Positions 53,712-64,000 of a DNA stretch of 64,000 bases are shown here, piece after piece. Origin of the DNA: Malus domestica. Lineage: Eukaryota > Streptophyta > Magnoliopsida > Rosales > Rosaceae. Numbering within the stretch: the stretch's first letter is position 1; each line of letters begins with the position of its first letter. The translations under genes were made by a program, and so were the position numbers. The notes under the pieces were generated by a model. It ran no database searches, was not told the DNA's origin, and saw nothing but the letters and a program-made list of their open reading frames with translations. The stretch lies in NCBI RefSeq assembly GCF_042453785.1, contig NC_091669.1, positions 30,769,001-30,833,000 of the forward strand. The letters are read 5' to 3'.

Positions 53712-55999
53712 GAGCACTTCCACCCTTAAAAAGTCTCATGGGCAATAGGCAATTTAATCCTCCTAAGTGAATAGTTACTACCCCTAGTGAACAATAATTG
53801 CCCAAGAGCATCTCCACCCCGTAAAATAAATGTCTGGACAATTGATAATTAAAAATTAATAAAAATAATAATATTTTATTGTTAATTTGATTTTCTAGGG
53901 TAAATATCAGTTTACTACCCTCATGTTTCGTGGTTTTCAACATTTAGTACATCAAGTTTTTTTCGTCCCAAAGTCATACCTAAAGTGTTAATTCTGGGAC
54001 AATCTCATACATCCGTTAGTCAAACTGTTAAGTCTGCCGTTAATTGATGATGTGGCACCTATGTGGACAATGACTGGACGCCACGTGTCATTAAGGGTCC
54101 AAGTGGATTTTTTTTGGGGAGAAGGGGTTCAAAAAAAAAAAAAAAAAAAAAAACTTGATGGGCTAACGGAGATCCCCAACCCCCCGCACTCTCGTTCATC
54201 CTCTCATTCGTCTTCTACCTCCCACTAGGATCTTCTCCTTCGTAGAAGCCTTTGTCTTCTACCTCCCCCAATATCTTCTCCTTTGTTTGTCCTCTCCTTC
54301 GTCTTCGACCTCCCTCATCCCCCCGCACCCTCTCCCTCCCTTCTTTCTTCTGCAACCAGCACCCCTTCCCTCTATTCTCTCTTTTACAACTTGCACCACT
54401 CTCCCTTCTCTCCTCCTTCCTTCACAATTTCTTCCCCCATTCCCCTATCTCTCTCTAAACTCCTTGTTTGAAACCAAAGATAACATTGGTTAGGGTCAAA
54501 TTTTGAATTCACTCAAATTCAAACAAACAACAACTTCTAGGGCTTTTGGAAATTCAATTGGCTACAATCCCAACAATGAAGAAAAAAACGACAAGGGTTT
54601 AGGGTTCTAGATCAGTAGCAACCAGCAATTAAAGTACCAAATCAAAGTTGAACACAAGTCTTACATGCTAAAGATTCTAGGGTTTCAAATTCGTAAAAAA
54701 ATTCAATTCTAAACCAAAATGATGAATTTAGTGAATAGAAACAAAGAATCGAATCCAAGAAAATGGAGCAAATCTAAGGCGGTAAGGGAGTCTCGAATCC
54801 GAATGGGAAGTCGGAAGAACTATACCTTGCCGACCTTTGGGCTGGTGAAGAACTGTTGGGCGACAACGTTTTCTTTGTTGTCCTAGTCAAGAATGACGTC
54901 GTTAGCGCGGTGCTTGTCTAACAAGGAGATGCAACCCAAATCCAAGCAGCCGAGGTCCATGGTCAATAATCTTTGAGACAAGCGGGGATCAAGAATTGGA
55001 GTCGAAACCGACGAGAATTCGAGCAGAAAATTATGAGATCGAAGAGAAGATTGTGAAGGATTGTTTTGGTGTTTTTGTTTGGCGATTAGAAATGGATGTG
55101 AAAAATTTGGTTTTGGGATTGCGAAGAGGAGATGGCAGATTGCAGGTTGTAGAGAGGGATTTCAGAGAGGGAAAAGGGAATGGGGGAAGAAATTGTGAAG
55201 GAAGGTTGGGAGAGAGGATGGGGGTTGCAGAAAGACTAAGGCAAAAAGGGTTGGGGCAGGGGGATGAGGGAGGTAGAAGACAGGGGGATTTTTTTTTATT
55301 TTAATTTTTTTTTTATTTTTTATGAACCCCTTCTCCAAATAAAATAAAAAATAAAATAAAATTCCACTTGGACCTCTTAATGACATGTGGCGCCCAGTCA
55401 TTTTCCACATAAACGCCATATCATCAGTTAACGACAGACTTAACAGTTTGACTAACGGATGTATGAGATTGTTCCAAAATTAATACTTTAGGTATGACTC
55501 TGGGACAAAAAAAACTTAATGTACTAAATGTTGAAAATCACGAAACATGAGGGTAGTAAACTGATATTTACCCTATTTTCTATGTTCTTTTTCTTCTTTT
55601 TTCTTTTTTCTTTTTTCTTGATTCTTCTTGTAACTCTCCCCAGATTCTCAACTCCTCCCGATCCCTCCCAAAGTGCAGTCCTCTGATCCATTTCTTCTTC
55701 TTTGTTCCTGGAATTTCCTCGATTTGCCACTCGAAGGCTGGAGATGTGGATGCTGGGTTCTCGACGGTGATGACGACGGTTCGATGGCGAAAGCTCGACG
55801 TCTTCCTTCTCGAAGGTTGGGTTCGCCAAACCTTCTCCAAGTTTCCTCATGGTCGTCGCATGGGGGAGAAATTTGTCGGAACGGGGTAGACGAAGGAAAT
55901 TAAACGGAATTAAAAATTATTGCTAACATCAACCTGGCATTACATGAGCTGGGTAATTGGACTATCTCCTAGGGGATTCCACATAGGGTGGAGTTGCTC
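53712..55999. mobile_element. Harbinger-type element carrying a MULE
   Basis: Starts GAGCACTTCCACCCTT and ends AGGGTGGAGTTGCTC (near-complementary), with TAA at 53709-53711 and 56000-56002. Without the MULE at 53898-55573 it is about 600 bp. The right part (55590-55900) is CT-rich and has no confirmed gene. Confidence 0.65.
53898..55573. mobile_element. MULE-type element with long inverted ends, 1,676 bp
   Basis: Starts GGGTAAATATCAGTTTACTA and ends with its complement. Inverted arms of about 230 bp carry ACGGATGTATGAGATTGT, TTAACAGTTTGACTAACGG and CCACTTGGACC on mirrored sides. Flanks GATTTTCTA (53889-53897) and TATTTTCTA (55574-55582) match 8 of 9. The interior is CT-rich on the left and GA-rich on the right (54180-54480, 55100-55290), itself partly inverted. 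The 102-codon frame at 54996-55304 may be chance. No transposase. Confidence 0.85.
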
Positions 56000-56002
56000 T
56001 AA

Positions 56003-57159
56003 CCATTTACTGATGGATTAACATCAAACAATGGGTGATTATAATTTTTTTGGACTATGGAGTCTAGGGTACCGTTTGGTATGTGGGATGGGACATAACA
56101 TAGTGGGACGGGACGCACTCGTCCTATGTTTGGTGCTCCAATTTGCCTGGGACGTGCTGTCCTGTGGAACAAATTTCAGTTAATTTTTCGTGTCACTCTC
56201 CCCTTGGAACGACTTGTTCTAGCCCATGAAACGCAAAATTATAAATTTTTGGACAACAACACCCCTCATCTTTTTTCATTAATTTCACTTCAAAAATTAA
56301 ACAAAATTATTAAAAATTTCAGAGATCTCTCTATTTCTACACAATTAGCATAAAATATTCATTAAAAATCAAAATTACCTCACCAGATCAACTCAAAAAC
56401 TGAGTTCTCTTGTTTTTCCGGGAAATCAAGCTTATTTGATCGCACTTCAGATTTTTCAGGAAACTGAGTGACAAAAACCAACAAAAAGTATTTTTCTTTG
56501 CGTTTGGTTTCTATATTCAAAGAAGAAAAACAACAAAACGAAGAAAACCCAGATTGGATAAAGGGTTCTTAAGAAAGCCAATGAGAGGAGATTTTATGGG
56601 GAAACAAATAAGAAGAACAAAAGGGTATCGGGAAAAGCGGGTGAAACGACGTGGCCGATTATTCAAAACCTATTTCATCCATCCTCATCAAATCTTCCCC
56701 ATAAGGTAACTCTCAAATATTCATTCAAATTAGGATGAATTACACCCAAAAACCATCATAAGTGGCAAGACCCTTTTCTCCAAATAGGGTCAGCCACACC
56801 TCTATAAATAACTCAAATTTCTCCCAAAAACCTAATTCCAACTCTCTTGCAAAATTCTTCAAAATTCTTTAAACAATTTTCCCTCAAATTCGAACTTTGG
56901 TATCAGAGATTCTTCAGTCAAAAAGAAGAATGCGAAAATTTACATTCATATATGTAATCGACAAAAATGGCACGTGGAAATCACTTTCCCTCGTTGCCAT
57001 CTCTAATTTGTAAAATGGAAACAACATAAAGAAAAGAAAAAAAAAAAGGCTTTTAGTTTTATGTTGATCTGACTGCACTATATGATCAAACGGTCTAGAA
57101 GAAGCTGAAATCCGTGGGTGTACAAATAATTACTGGCTTTGGCGGGACTTTTATTTCAA

Positions 57160-57160
<1 letters not shown>
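56003..57160. other. Intergenic / upstream of FAN1
   Basis: 56060-56230 has GTTTGGTATGTGGGATGGGAC and GGGACGGGACG vocabulary of a plant MITE whose second end I could not find. The rest is AT-rich without a gene. Confidence 0.45.

Positions 57161-57161
<1 letters not shown>

Positions 57162-57192
<31 letters not shown>
57162..57192. repeat. (GA)n microsatellite
   Basis: About 15 AG repeats directly before GGCTATAAATTAGG. The TATAAATT at 57195-57202 is 57 bases before the FAN1 ATG and may be its TATA box, giving a short leader. Confidence 0.9.
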
Positions 57193-57258
57193 CTATAAAT
57201 TAGGTTAGGGCACCAAAAAATTGAAAAATTGAAGTTTCAAAAAGTCATCTCTGTGAAC

Positions 57259-60200
57259 ATGTTGAGGGGAAGAGAAAGCTTGATCCGATTGGTGGGCAAA
57301 CGCCGGCGCTTCCTTCCCCACCGTCAATCACTCCTCTCCTCCCCTACCCAGGTACCCATTACTCTCCCAAATTATATATATAATAAATATATATTATCAT
57401 TTTCTCAACAAAAAAAACATTTGTTACTTTGTTTGTTTCCAGAACTCTGTGAATCTGTGCACTGATGAAAATGGTAAAATCACTGGACACATTGAGAGTG
57501 TTGTGTGTGGAGGGGTTGCAGATGATGAGAGAGTTACTTGCCCTGTTTGCGGCCGACAAGTCAGTGGTCAAAACAACATCATCAATTCTCATCTGGGTAT
57601 CTTCTTAATCCTATCATTTCCCCCTTAAATAGGGAGACACTCAGCTGGTGTGGTGACTTAATTAGTTTGTTAAGACGAAAGGATGCTTCCTATGTTGTTT
57701 TCGTAACATCATCACCGTTATGCTTTTTTGGTTTCCCCATTTTAAAGGAGCCCCAAGGAGGTGGAAGTATTCAATGCTTCTGAATTTAAATGGGATATAT
57801 ATATTATCAGTTTGTACAGGATCCTCTAGGATATATGTTGTTTGGAGTTGGACTGTGTGGGAGGACTGTACTTGTTCTCGTATACTAAAAACATAACTAA
57901 AACAGCATCAAACCTTAATGAATACCAGCATTCCGGTCTAACCAAATACCTGAAGAAGATAAACCCCTGAATAGTGCAGTACCTACCTGTTTTCGTTCAT
58001 TTTACTTTTAAAACAAAAAAGAAAAAAGCTTAGCTGGTTTCTCATAGTATGCGATAATAACGGCTCAGCCTTTTAATATTTCAGGAAATTGTATACTGCA
58101 TTGTTATCCATATTCCCATTCCCTTAAGATAATTTAAAATTTTGAGTTGTTAATTCCTGCAGTATGTAAGGTGTGTTAGATTAATACAGCCCAGTTTTCT
58201 GTAATGGGAATTGTATGATTTTGTTATCTAATATCCTTTATTTTATTGTAATGTTGTGTTTTCCATAATCTGAACTGGGTACTTATTACTTATTTTATTT
58301 TCTTGTAGATGTGTGTCTATCAAGGGGAACCAAGCGGAAGCTGACCCAGCGCACACTTTTAGAGTTGAACTTTTGCCCAGATTCAAAAGTTCAAGCTCGT
58401 TCCCGTGACTTGGAAGAGTTAGGAAATGAGTTATTTCATACAGTCCATGATGACGGTAGTGTACAGAGTGTTCATGGTTTTTCTGATGACAGCCTCTGTG
58501 GTTCATTATTGAATTCAATGTCTGATATGCAAAATCAGGTTAATAGTCCATCTAGAAAACCAATCAGTAAGGATAGGGTAAGTGCCGCTTTTGATGCTCA
58601 CTCACTGGCCCCGAAGAATGAGGTGATGGATTGTGACATGACAATCACAGAGGATGACATATGTAGGGTCATTCTTGAAACTTTTATTGTTGGCCGTAGA
58701 TTTAGTGATGAAAATGAATTATATCTTGGTGCAAGCATTTCTCTTTTAAGAGACCCTGACAATGTTAAAGATCCCAATGCCATTAAGGTCTGTTCCCTTT
58801 TCCTGGGCTTTTTTGTTCCGGAATTGAAATTTTACATTTTTTTTATTGTTTTAGCTAGTCTTTAATTTCAATTTATTAAGTTCTAACGAAGCACTAGATG
58901 GTCTTTTTGGGTTAGGTTATCTCTTCTGATTCAGGATGCCCTAAAGTGCTTGGTTTTCTCCCTCGCAAGCTGGCTCAGTATTTGTCTCCTCTGATGGAGA
59001 AGTACTGCCTACAGTTTGAGGTAATTCATATCTTTAGCAAGACAAAACATAGTCCCTAAACATCTGACCAACCATCTACTTTCTTATTTTCCACATTTAC
59101 TTTTTGGTATTGCATGAATAAGGTGAAATTGCAGTGGTAGAGAATAACAAAAGGTTGATGACTATCTCATTCGTTTCTTTTGGAATTGGGAACAAATTCC
59201 CCGACACTAAGTGCGTCATATTTTTGTACACCTTCAAATTTCATCTAATTTTACTATAACATTATGTTTTTGATAAATGTTCCTCCAAAGAACCAAAAAT
59301 AAAAGAATGAGCATAAAAAATTGTGAGTTGTGACCCAGTGGATAAAGCTCTGATCCTTTTTCCTGTGTGATTACTTTCAGGGACGCGTGATCTCTGTTCC
59401 AAAGCACGCTATCGATGTTGTTCCTATAGAGATCATGTCCCAGAAGACTGAACCATGTAGTGCCAAGGAATATTATAATGATGAGGCCTTCGTATTTTTG
59501 TGGAAAAATGCCCAGCAAGTAATTGAATCTACAAAGTCCTGTCCACCTAGTGCCATAAAGTATCAGGAAAACTTTTGTGTTTTCATACATGAGGTTTTGA
59601 GAAACAATTCTCACCTCTTGATAGATGATGAAAAGAATTTCATGGGTATCAATCAATTGCTTGTGTTTTTGATTATATTATTCTTTTCTCAAAAGTTTTT
59701 CTCACTACTGACAACTGTTATATGTATGCTGGCAGAGTTGTTTACTTCATTGACGGATGATAGTCAGAGGTTATTTGTACGGCTCTATATGCGAAAAGGT
59801 TTCTTATTTTTTAGATTAGTTTTATTCGGGTCATTGTTTTAGCTTTGCTGCTACTGTTGTATATTTGTGTGTCTTTTCATCTATTTGCCGTAAGAGATCT
59901 TGTGATTGTGGTTGAACATAAGCTAGCCTTGTTATCCACAATTTGCTTTTGGGTGATATCTCTTTGTTTTGCTGGTCATAAACACGAAATGTGCACCAAT
60001 ATGCTACACAACGTAGCAAATGCTACTTCTCTCATGGGAATAAACTATGATTCTAAAAATCGTGCCACTGGACTAAGGCTCCTCTAATCCTTTTGTCCTT
60101 CCTTCCAAGTTCCCAAGGCAAGACAAGACCAGTGTCACAACTAATACATAACAAGAATTTGATTGCCTGTAACATCTAGTCATTACCTACTCCCTTGCTT

Positions 60201-61264
60201 CCTACATAGATGTAACTTAATAATACTCTATATAACCTAACATTTCTGGCAATGTGTGTTGGACTTTATGTTGTTACATCTCTCATTTTTTCCATGCACT
60301 GCTCCCGGTGACAGTTGAGTGGTCTGTACTATGGTGCTTAGGGTTTTATAATAAGCTTCTCTCCTGACTTCTAAATGGTTGTTTTTTTCTCTACTCTTTG
60401 AACTAACTTGCTATGGGTCATGATTTCTATAATGGTCACCAAATATTTCTTTCTAAGATTAGTCTGTGTAAAGGAAAAAACTTCATATTTTCCTTCTCTG
60501 CCCATCTTTCATTTCTAGATTGCGTTTCTTACTGGGATATCACTTTTACTTGTGGAACTATATTTCAGGTCATAGTTTTGAGCTGATACATGTGAAGGAA
60601 TGTGTAATTATTTAAGGGATGATTATTTTCGTGGTAATTTTAACATTGCAATGGATAACTTATGCTATATGAAGCAGCTGACCAGGATATGTTATTATAT
60701 GTACTTCTTTAGTTTTACTTCATCATGCTTCCCAATGATGCCACCACATCAAGACCCATCAAGACCCTTTCAACCTTGGACACAAGCCATTCCATTTCTT
60801 TGAGCTAGCACTAAAACGGCTATAACCAGTATAAGATTACCCAAAATATTTCACCAGAACCATGTTAAAGACTTAAAGATATCACCCACGTACATAATCC
60901 AAGTGAAACTAGAACATTTTCTGCCCTTTTCCTTGTTTGAAATCTGAAAAGTGATTTTTATGTTGGTCTTCCTGCTCAGGGCCATGGTTTCGGCTATCTT
61001 CTATTTCATACCCAGAAGTAACGGAACCTGAACAAGCAGTTAAAGAGCTATCTGGTAATGTAGTTGTATTAGTTGGATATGCTGTATGTTTTCTTTTCAA
61101 GATACCAGATTAAGGTTGATGGAAAATTTATTTGTCATCTTGCAGCTACAGGCTATACCTCTTGCTTTGGCATTACAAATGAACTTTGTGATGATGAAAT
61201 AAAGGAGATTCTGCATTTGCTCACTGTATCTGAACTCCGGGAAATGTTATGCATGCTTAAGCAG
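57259..61264 (+). CDS. FAN1: FAN1-type nuclease (Fanconi-associated nuclease 1), exons 1-8; gene continues outside the window
   Basis: FAN1 is a nuclear structure-specific nuclease for interstrand cross-link repair. Exons: 57259-57351, 57443-57596, 58309-58787, 58916-59020, 59381-59645, 59736-59798, 60980-61054 and 61146-61264. All introns are GT/AG and phases agree, giving 451 codons. The start ATG (MLRGRESLIRLVGKRRRFLP) is the first in frame. Residues 64-85 form a UBZ4-type ubiquitin-binding zinc finger, CPVCGRQ..INSHLDVCL (Cys64, Cys67, His81, Cys85). A HIRAN domain follows across exons 3-5: ILETFIVGRRFSDENELYLG, SLLRDPDNVKDPNAIKVISS, KVLGFLPRKLAQYLSPLM and GRVISV. Exons 5-8 carry the SAP-like region (LFTSLTDDSQRLFVRLYMRK, GPWFRLSSISYPE, LLTVSELREMLCMLKQ). 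The TPR and catalytic VRR-NUC domains must lie beyond 64000. No lesion is seen in the exons. A LINE/LTR composite starts 489 bases into intron 8. Confidence 0.92.
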
Positions 61265-61753
61265 GTTGGCATCTAAGATTATTCCTATAGAGATTTGTTG
61301 TGAATTGTTTGCATAAATTTCTTATAGATGCCATTTCATGGAAAGAAATCAAAGATTAGATCGAAGAGAATGAAACATGTGTGGTGGTAATTATAGTTGA
61401 TCCTTTTGATCTTAAAGAAAGTATGAATACCTTGTTAAAATGTTCACCACAGCATTAAAATATTTCATTCATCACAATTGTAATATGATTAAAGGTCCTT
61501 GGTTCATGACTAAGCTACTTGTAATATGATTAAAGGTCGACATCCCTATAAATGTACTCCTTGGTGGTAAAACCACATACTTTATGAACCAAATGTGGGT
61601 TCAAGCTGGAGAGGTGTCCACTAGTTGCCTAGCAAAACAAATGTAGCCTGTAATTATTTCGTGTCCATAAAACTTACTGAGCATGGTAATCAAGTTGGAT
61701 GCAAGGACTAAGAAGGTACTGAACAATGATTATTGTATGATGGGTTATTTATT
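61265..61753 (+). other. Start of FAN1 intron 8
   Basis: Opens GTTGGC. AT-rich with no exon of the expected FAN1 sequence before the LINE begins. Confidence 0.6.
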
Positions 61754-63131
61754 TGGGAGAGACGGGTATAACATGGCTCACTGACCTTTTCAATAGGATT
61801 TTGAAAACGAAGAAGATGCCAAATGAGTGGCGAACGAGCACTTTGGTGCCTATCTACAAGAATAAGGGCGATGTACAAAATTGCATGAACTATAGGGGTA
61901 TTAAGCTAATGAGTCATACAATGAAGCTCTGGGAGAGAGTCATTGAGCATAGATTGAGGCAAGAGACACGGGTTTCGGACAACCAATTCGGGTTCATGCC
62001 AGGGCGCTCAACCATGGAGGCAATCTATCTCTTACGAAGATTGATGGAAAGATATAGAGATGGGAAAAAGGATTTACACATGGTCTTTATAGATTTGGAA
62101 AAAGCGTATGATAGGGTCCCAAGAGACATTCTTTGGAGGATTTTAGAGAAGAAAGGAGTACGAGTAGCATATATCCAAGCTATACAGGATATGTATGAAG
62201 GAGCAAAGACTGCCGTAAGAACTCATGAAGGACAAACCGATAGCTTTCCCATAACTGTAGGATTACATCAAGGTTCATCCTTAAGTCCTTACCTTTTTGC
62301 GTTGGTAATGGATGAGTTAACAGGACATATTCAAGATGATATTCCTTGGTGTATGCTTTTCGCAGACGATATAGTGTTGATAGATGAAACTCAGGAAGGG
62401 GTAAATGCAAAGCTTAACCTTTGGAGAGAAGTGTTGGAATCTAAAGGTCTTCGCCTAAGCCGATCAAAGACAGAATATATGGAGTGCAAGTTCAGTGCAA
62501 ATGGAGGCCAAAACGAGTTAGGGGTGAGGATCGGAGATCAAGAAATATCAAAGAGCGACCGTTTTCGTTACCTAGGATCTATCTTGCAAAAGAACGGAGA
62601 ATTAGATGGAGATCTCAACCATAGAATACAAGCTGGATGGATGAAGTGGAAGAGTGCATCCGGCGTGTTGTGTGACCGCCGTATGCCACTGAAGTTCAAG
62701 GGAAAATTTTATAGGACGGCAATAAGGCCGGCGATGCTGTATGGCACAGAATGTTGGGCGGTGAAGCATCAACACGTACACAAAATGGGTGTAGCGGAGA
62801 TGAGGATGCTTCGTTGGATGTGTGGGCACACGAGAAAGGATAAGATTAGGAATGAGGATATCCGGGGTAAAGTAGGAGGAGCCGAAATTGAAGGAAAGAT
62901 GAGAGAAAATCGGTTACGGTGGTTTGGACATGTGCAAAGAAGGCCTACTGACGCTCCGACTAGAAGATGCGACTATGGGACAGAGGTTCAGGGCCGAAGG
63001 GGTAGAGGAAGACCTAGGAAAACTTTGGAAGAGACCCTAAGAAAAGACTTAGAGTACTTGGATCTAACGGAGGACATAACACAGGACAGAACACAATGGC
63101 GTTCTAAGATTCATATAGCCGATCCCACTCA
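61754..63131 (+). pseudogene. RTE-clade LINE reverse transcriptase, 5' truncated but open
   Basis: One open frame of about 460 codons reads from the truncation to TGA at 63133-63135. It contains [99 protein letters not shown], an intact FADD ([12 protein letters not shown]), [47 protein letters not shown] and the basic [19 protein letters not shown]. The endonuclease domain and RT block 1 are missing, so it cannot move on its own. There are no stops, unlike the copies at 5451 and 9772, so this copy is younger or better preserved. It joins LTR-element sequence at CCCACTCAGTGACTTGG, exactly as at about 9771. Confidence 0.88.
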
Positions 63132-64000
63132 GTGACTTGGATTTTCCAAGTCTCCAACCGAGAAGTTTTCCTCACTCGGGAAATTAAGGGAACACTACCT
63201 CAACCTACATGCTCCACTCACAAAGCTTCAACATACAAGCTTCAACAAAAGAAAATTCAAAGAACTTAGCGAAGAAGGCTTTGGTGTATTTAACATAATA
63301 CGTTGAAATGAAGGAAAGCTTATTTATTGATATCCCCGATAAGTTACAAATATGTACATATACTTGAGTCAAAATAAACAAACAAGAGGGAGCCTTCACA
63401 AAGGTTGCTTAGGAGAAGTCTCAGCAGTCGGTAGAGCCCCAGAAAGAGAAGGCACCGGAGGGGGATCATTCGGAGCCTCAGTATTGGACAGAACCCTAGA
63501 AGGAGGAGGCATCAGAGGTTGATCATTTGGAGCTTCATTACGCGGTACAGCCCCAGAAGACGAAGGCAATAATTGCCTTTGGAACAAACCCACAAATCTC
63601 TGATGATCAAGTAAAACCTGACCATCAGATTCCTTCATTTGGTCAAGCTTCCTCTTCATGTTTGTAGCATAGTCATGTGCGAGCCGGTGCAACTGTTTAT
63701 TCTCATGCTTGAGCCCTCTAATCTCCTGATGAGACTCATCACTTCAGCCGCCAACGATTCAACTTGGCGGGTTCGAGCAAATAGGCGTTGGGCCATATTA
63801 GACACAAAACCTGCACACTGAACACTGAGAGCCAGAGAATCCTTAACAGCCAACTCATCAGACCGTTTGGAAAGTAGTCTGTTATCTTTGGGAGTGAGAA
63901 GGTTCCTGGCCACTACCGCAGCGGTCATATCATTCTTCATCACGGAATCCCCAACGGTAAGAGGACCAGTAGGGGAGACGAAGGATGGGCGCCATATGTT
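63132..64000 (+). mobile_element. Fragment of the gag-only LTR element family, continuing outside the window
   Basis: Matches 21157-22035 of the complete element in the same orientation, starting at the shared junction. Carries the 3' part of the antisense frame. The LTR and whatever follows lie beyond the window. Confidence 0.85.
63396..64000 (-). pseudogene. Antisense coiled-coil protein gene, copy C, frameshifted and cut by the window end
   Basis: Third copy of the 224-residue frame. Compared with copy B a base is missing near 63729 (CCTGATGAG against CCTGTTTGAG), which throws the reading out of frame inside the coiled coil. A Ser-to-Phe change (CAGFVSNM) also hits the core that is invariant between copies A and B. 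The 5' end (first about 25 codons) is outside the window. This copy appears to be decaying. Confidence 0.85.

Overview
The window is nuclear DNA of a flowering plant. It has intron-containing genes with GT..AG splice sites, plant gene families (a TOM2A-homologue-type tetraspanin, a beta-expansin, FAN1), a nuclear tRNA-Val gene, and dense nests of plant transposons. The repeat style suggests a woody rosid, perhaps apple/pear (Rosaceae: Maleae), but that is inference without a database search.

Layout. 1-3183: a short LTR retrotransposon on the minus strand that has captured a piece of a mitochondrial dihydrolipoyl dehydrogenase gene. 5248-5319: tRNA-Val(UAC). 5433-11313: a composite insertion bounded by an 18-bp target duplication, made of RTE-type LINE sequence, a block of a large gag-only LTR element, and a second LINE 3' end with a (TTG)n tail. 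11465-15050: tetraspanin gene with a damaged first exon. 16769-24849: a complete, very young gag-only LTR retrotransposon (512-bp LTRs differing at one base, CAAGT target duplication), itself sitting between 140-bp inverted arms. 27090-29905: a hAT-type element with a long-TIR MULE nested in it. 32090-39080: a decayed Ty1/copia element interrupted by a complete 2.7-kb non-autonomous copia-type element (33385-36075). 39399-47055: Harbinger, hAT and MULE-type MITEs plus a diverged local duplication. 49148-51300: beta-expansin gene (four exons). 53712-55999: Harbinger-type element with a MULE inside. 57259-61264: first eight exons of FAN1. 61754-64000: a second copy of the LINE/LTR-element composite inside a FAN1 intron, running off the window.

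The most interesting signal is a 224-codon reading frame that runs antisense to the gag-only LTR element. It occurs three times (8831-9505, 21423-22097 on the minus strand, and 63396-64000 on the minus strand). It has its own TATA box, tandem repeats upstream and a poly(A) signal. Between the two intact copies a 109-codon core carries 11 synonymous and no amino-acid-changing differences, while the tail varies freely. That looks like an expressed protein under purifying selection carried by an element with no polymerase. The second notable signal is that the same LINE::LTR-element junction occurs at two loci, which suggests the chimera has been mobilised, plausibly by RTE machinery.
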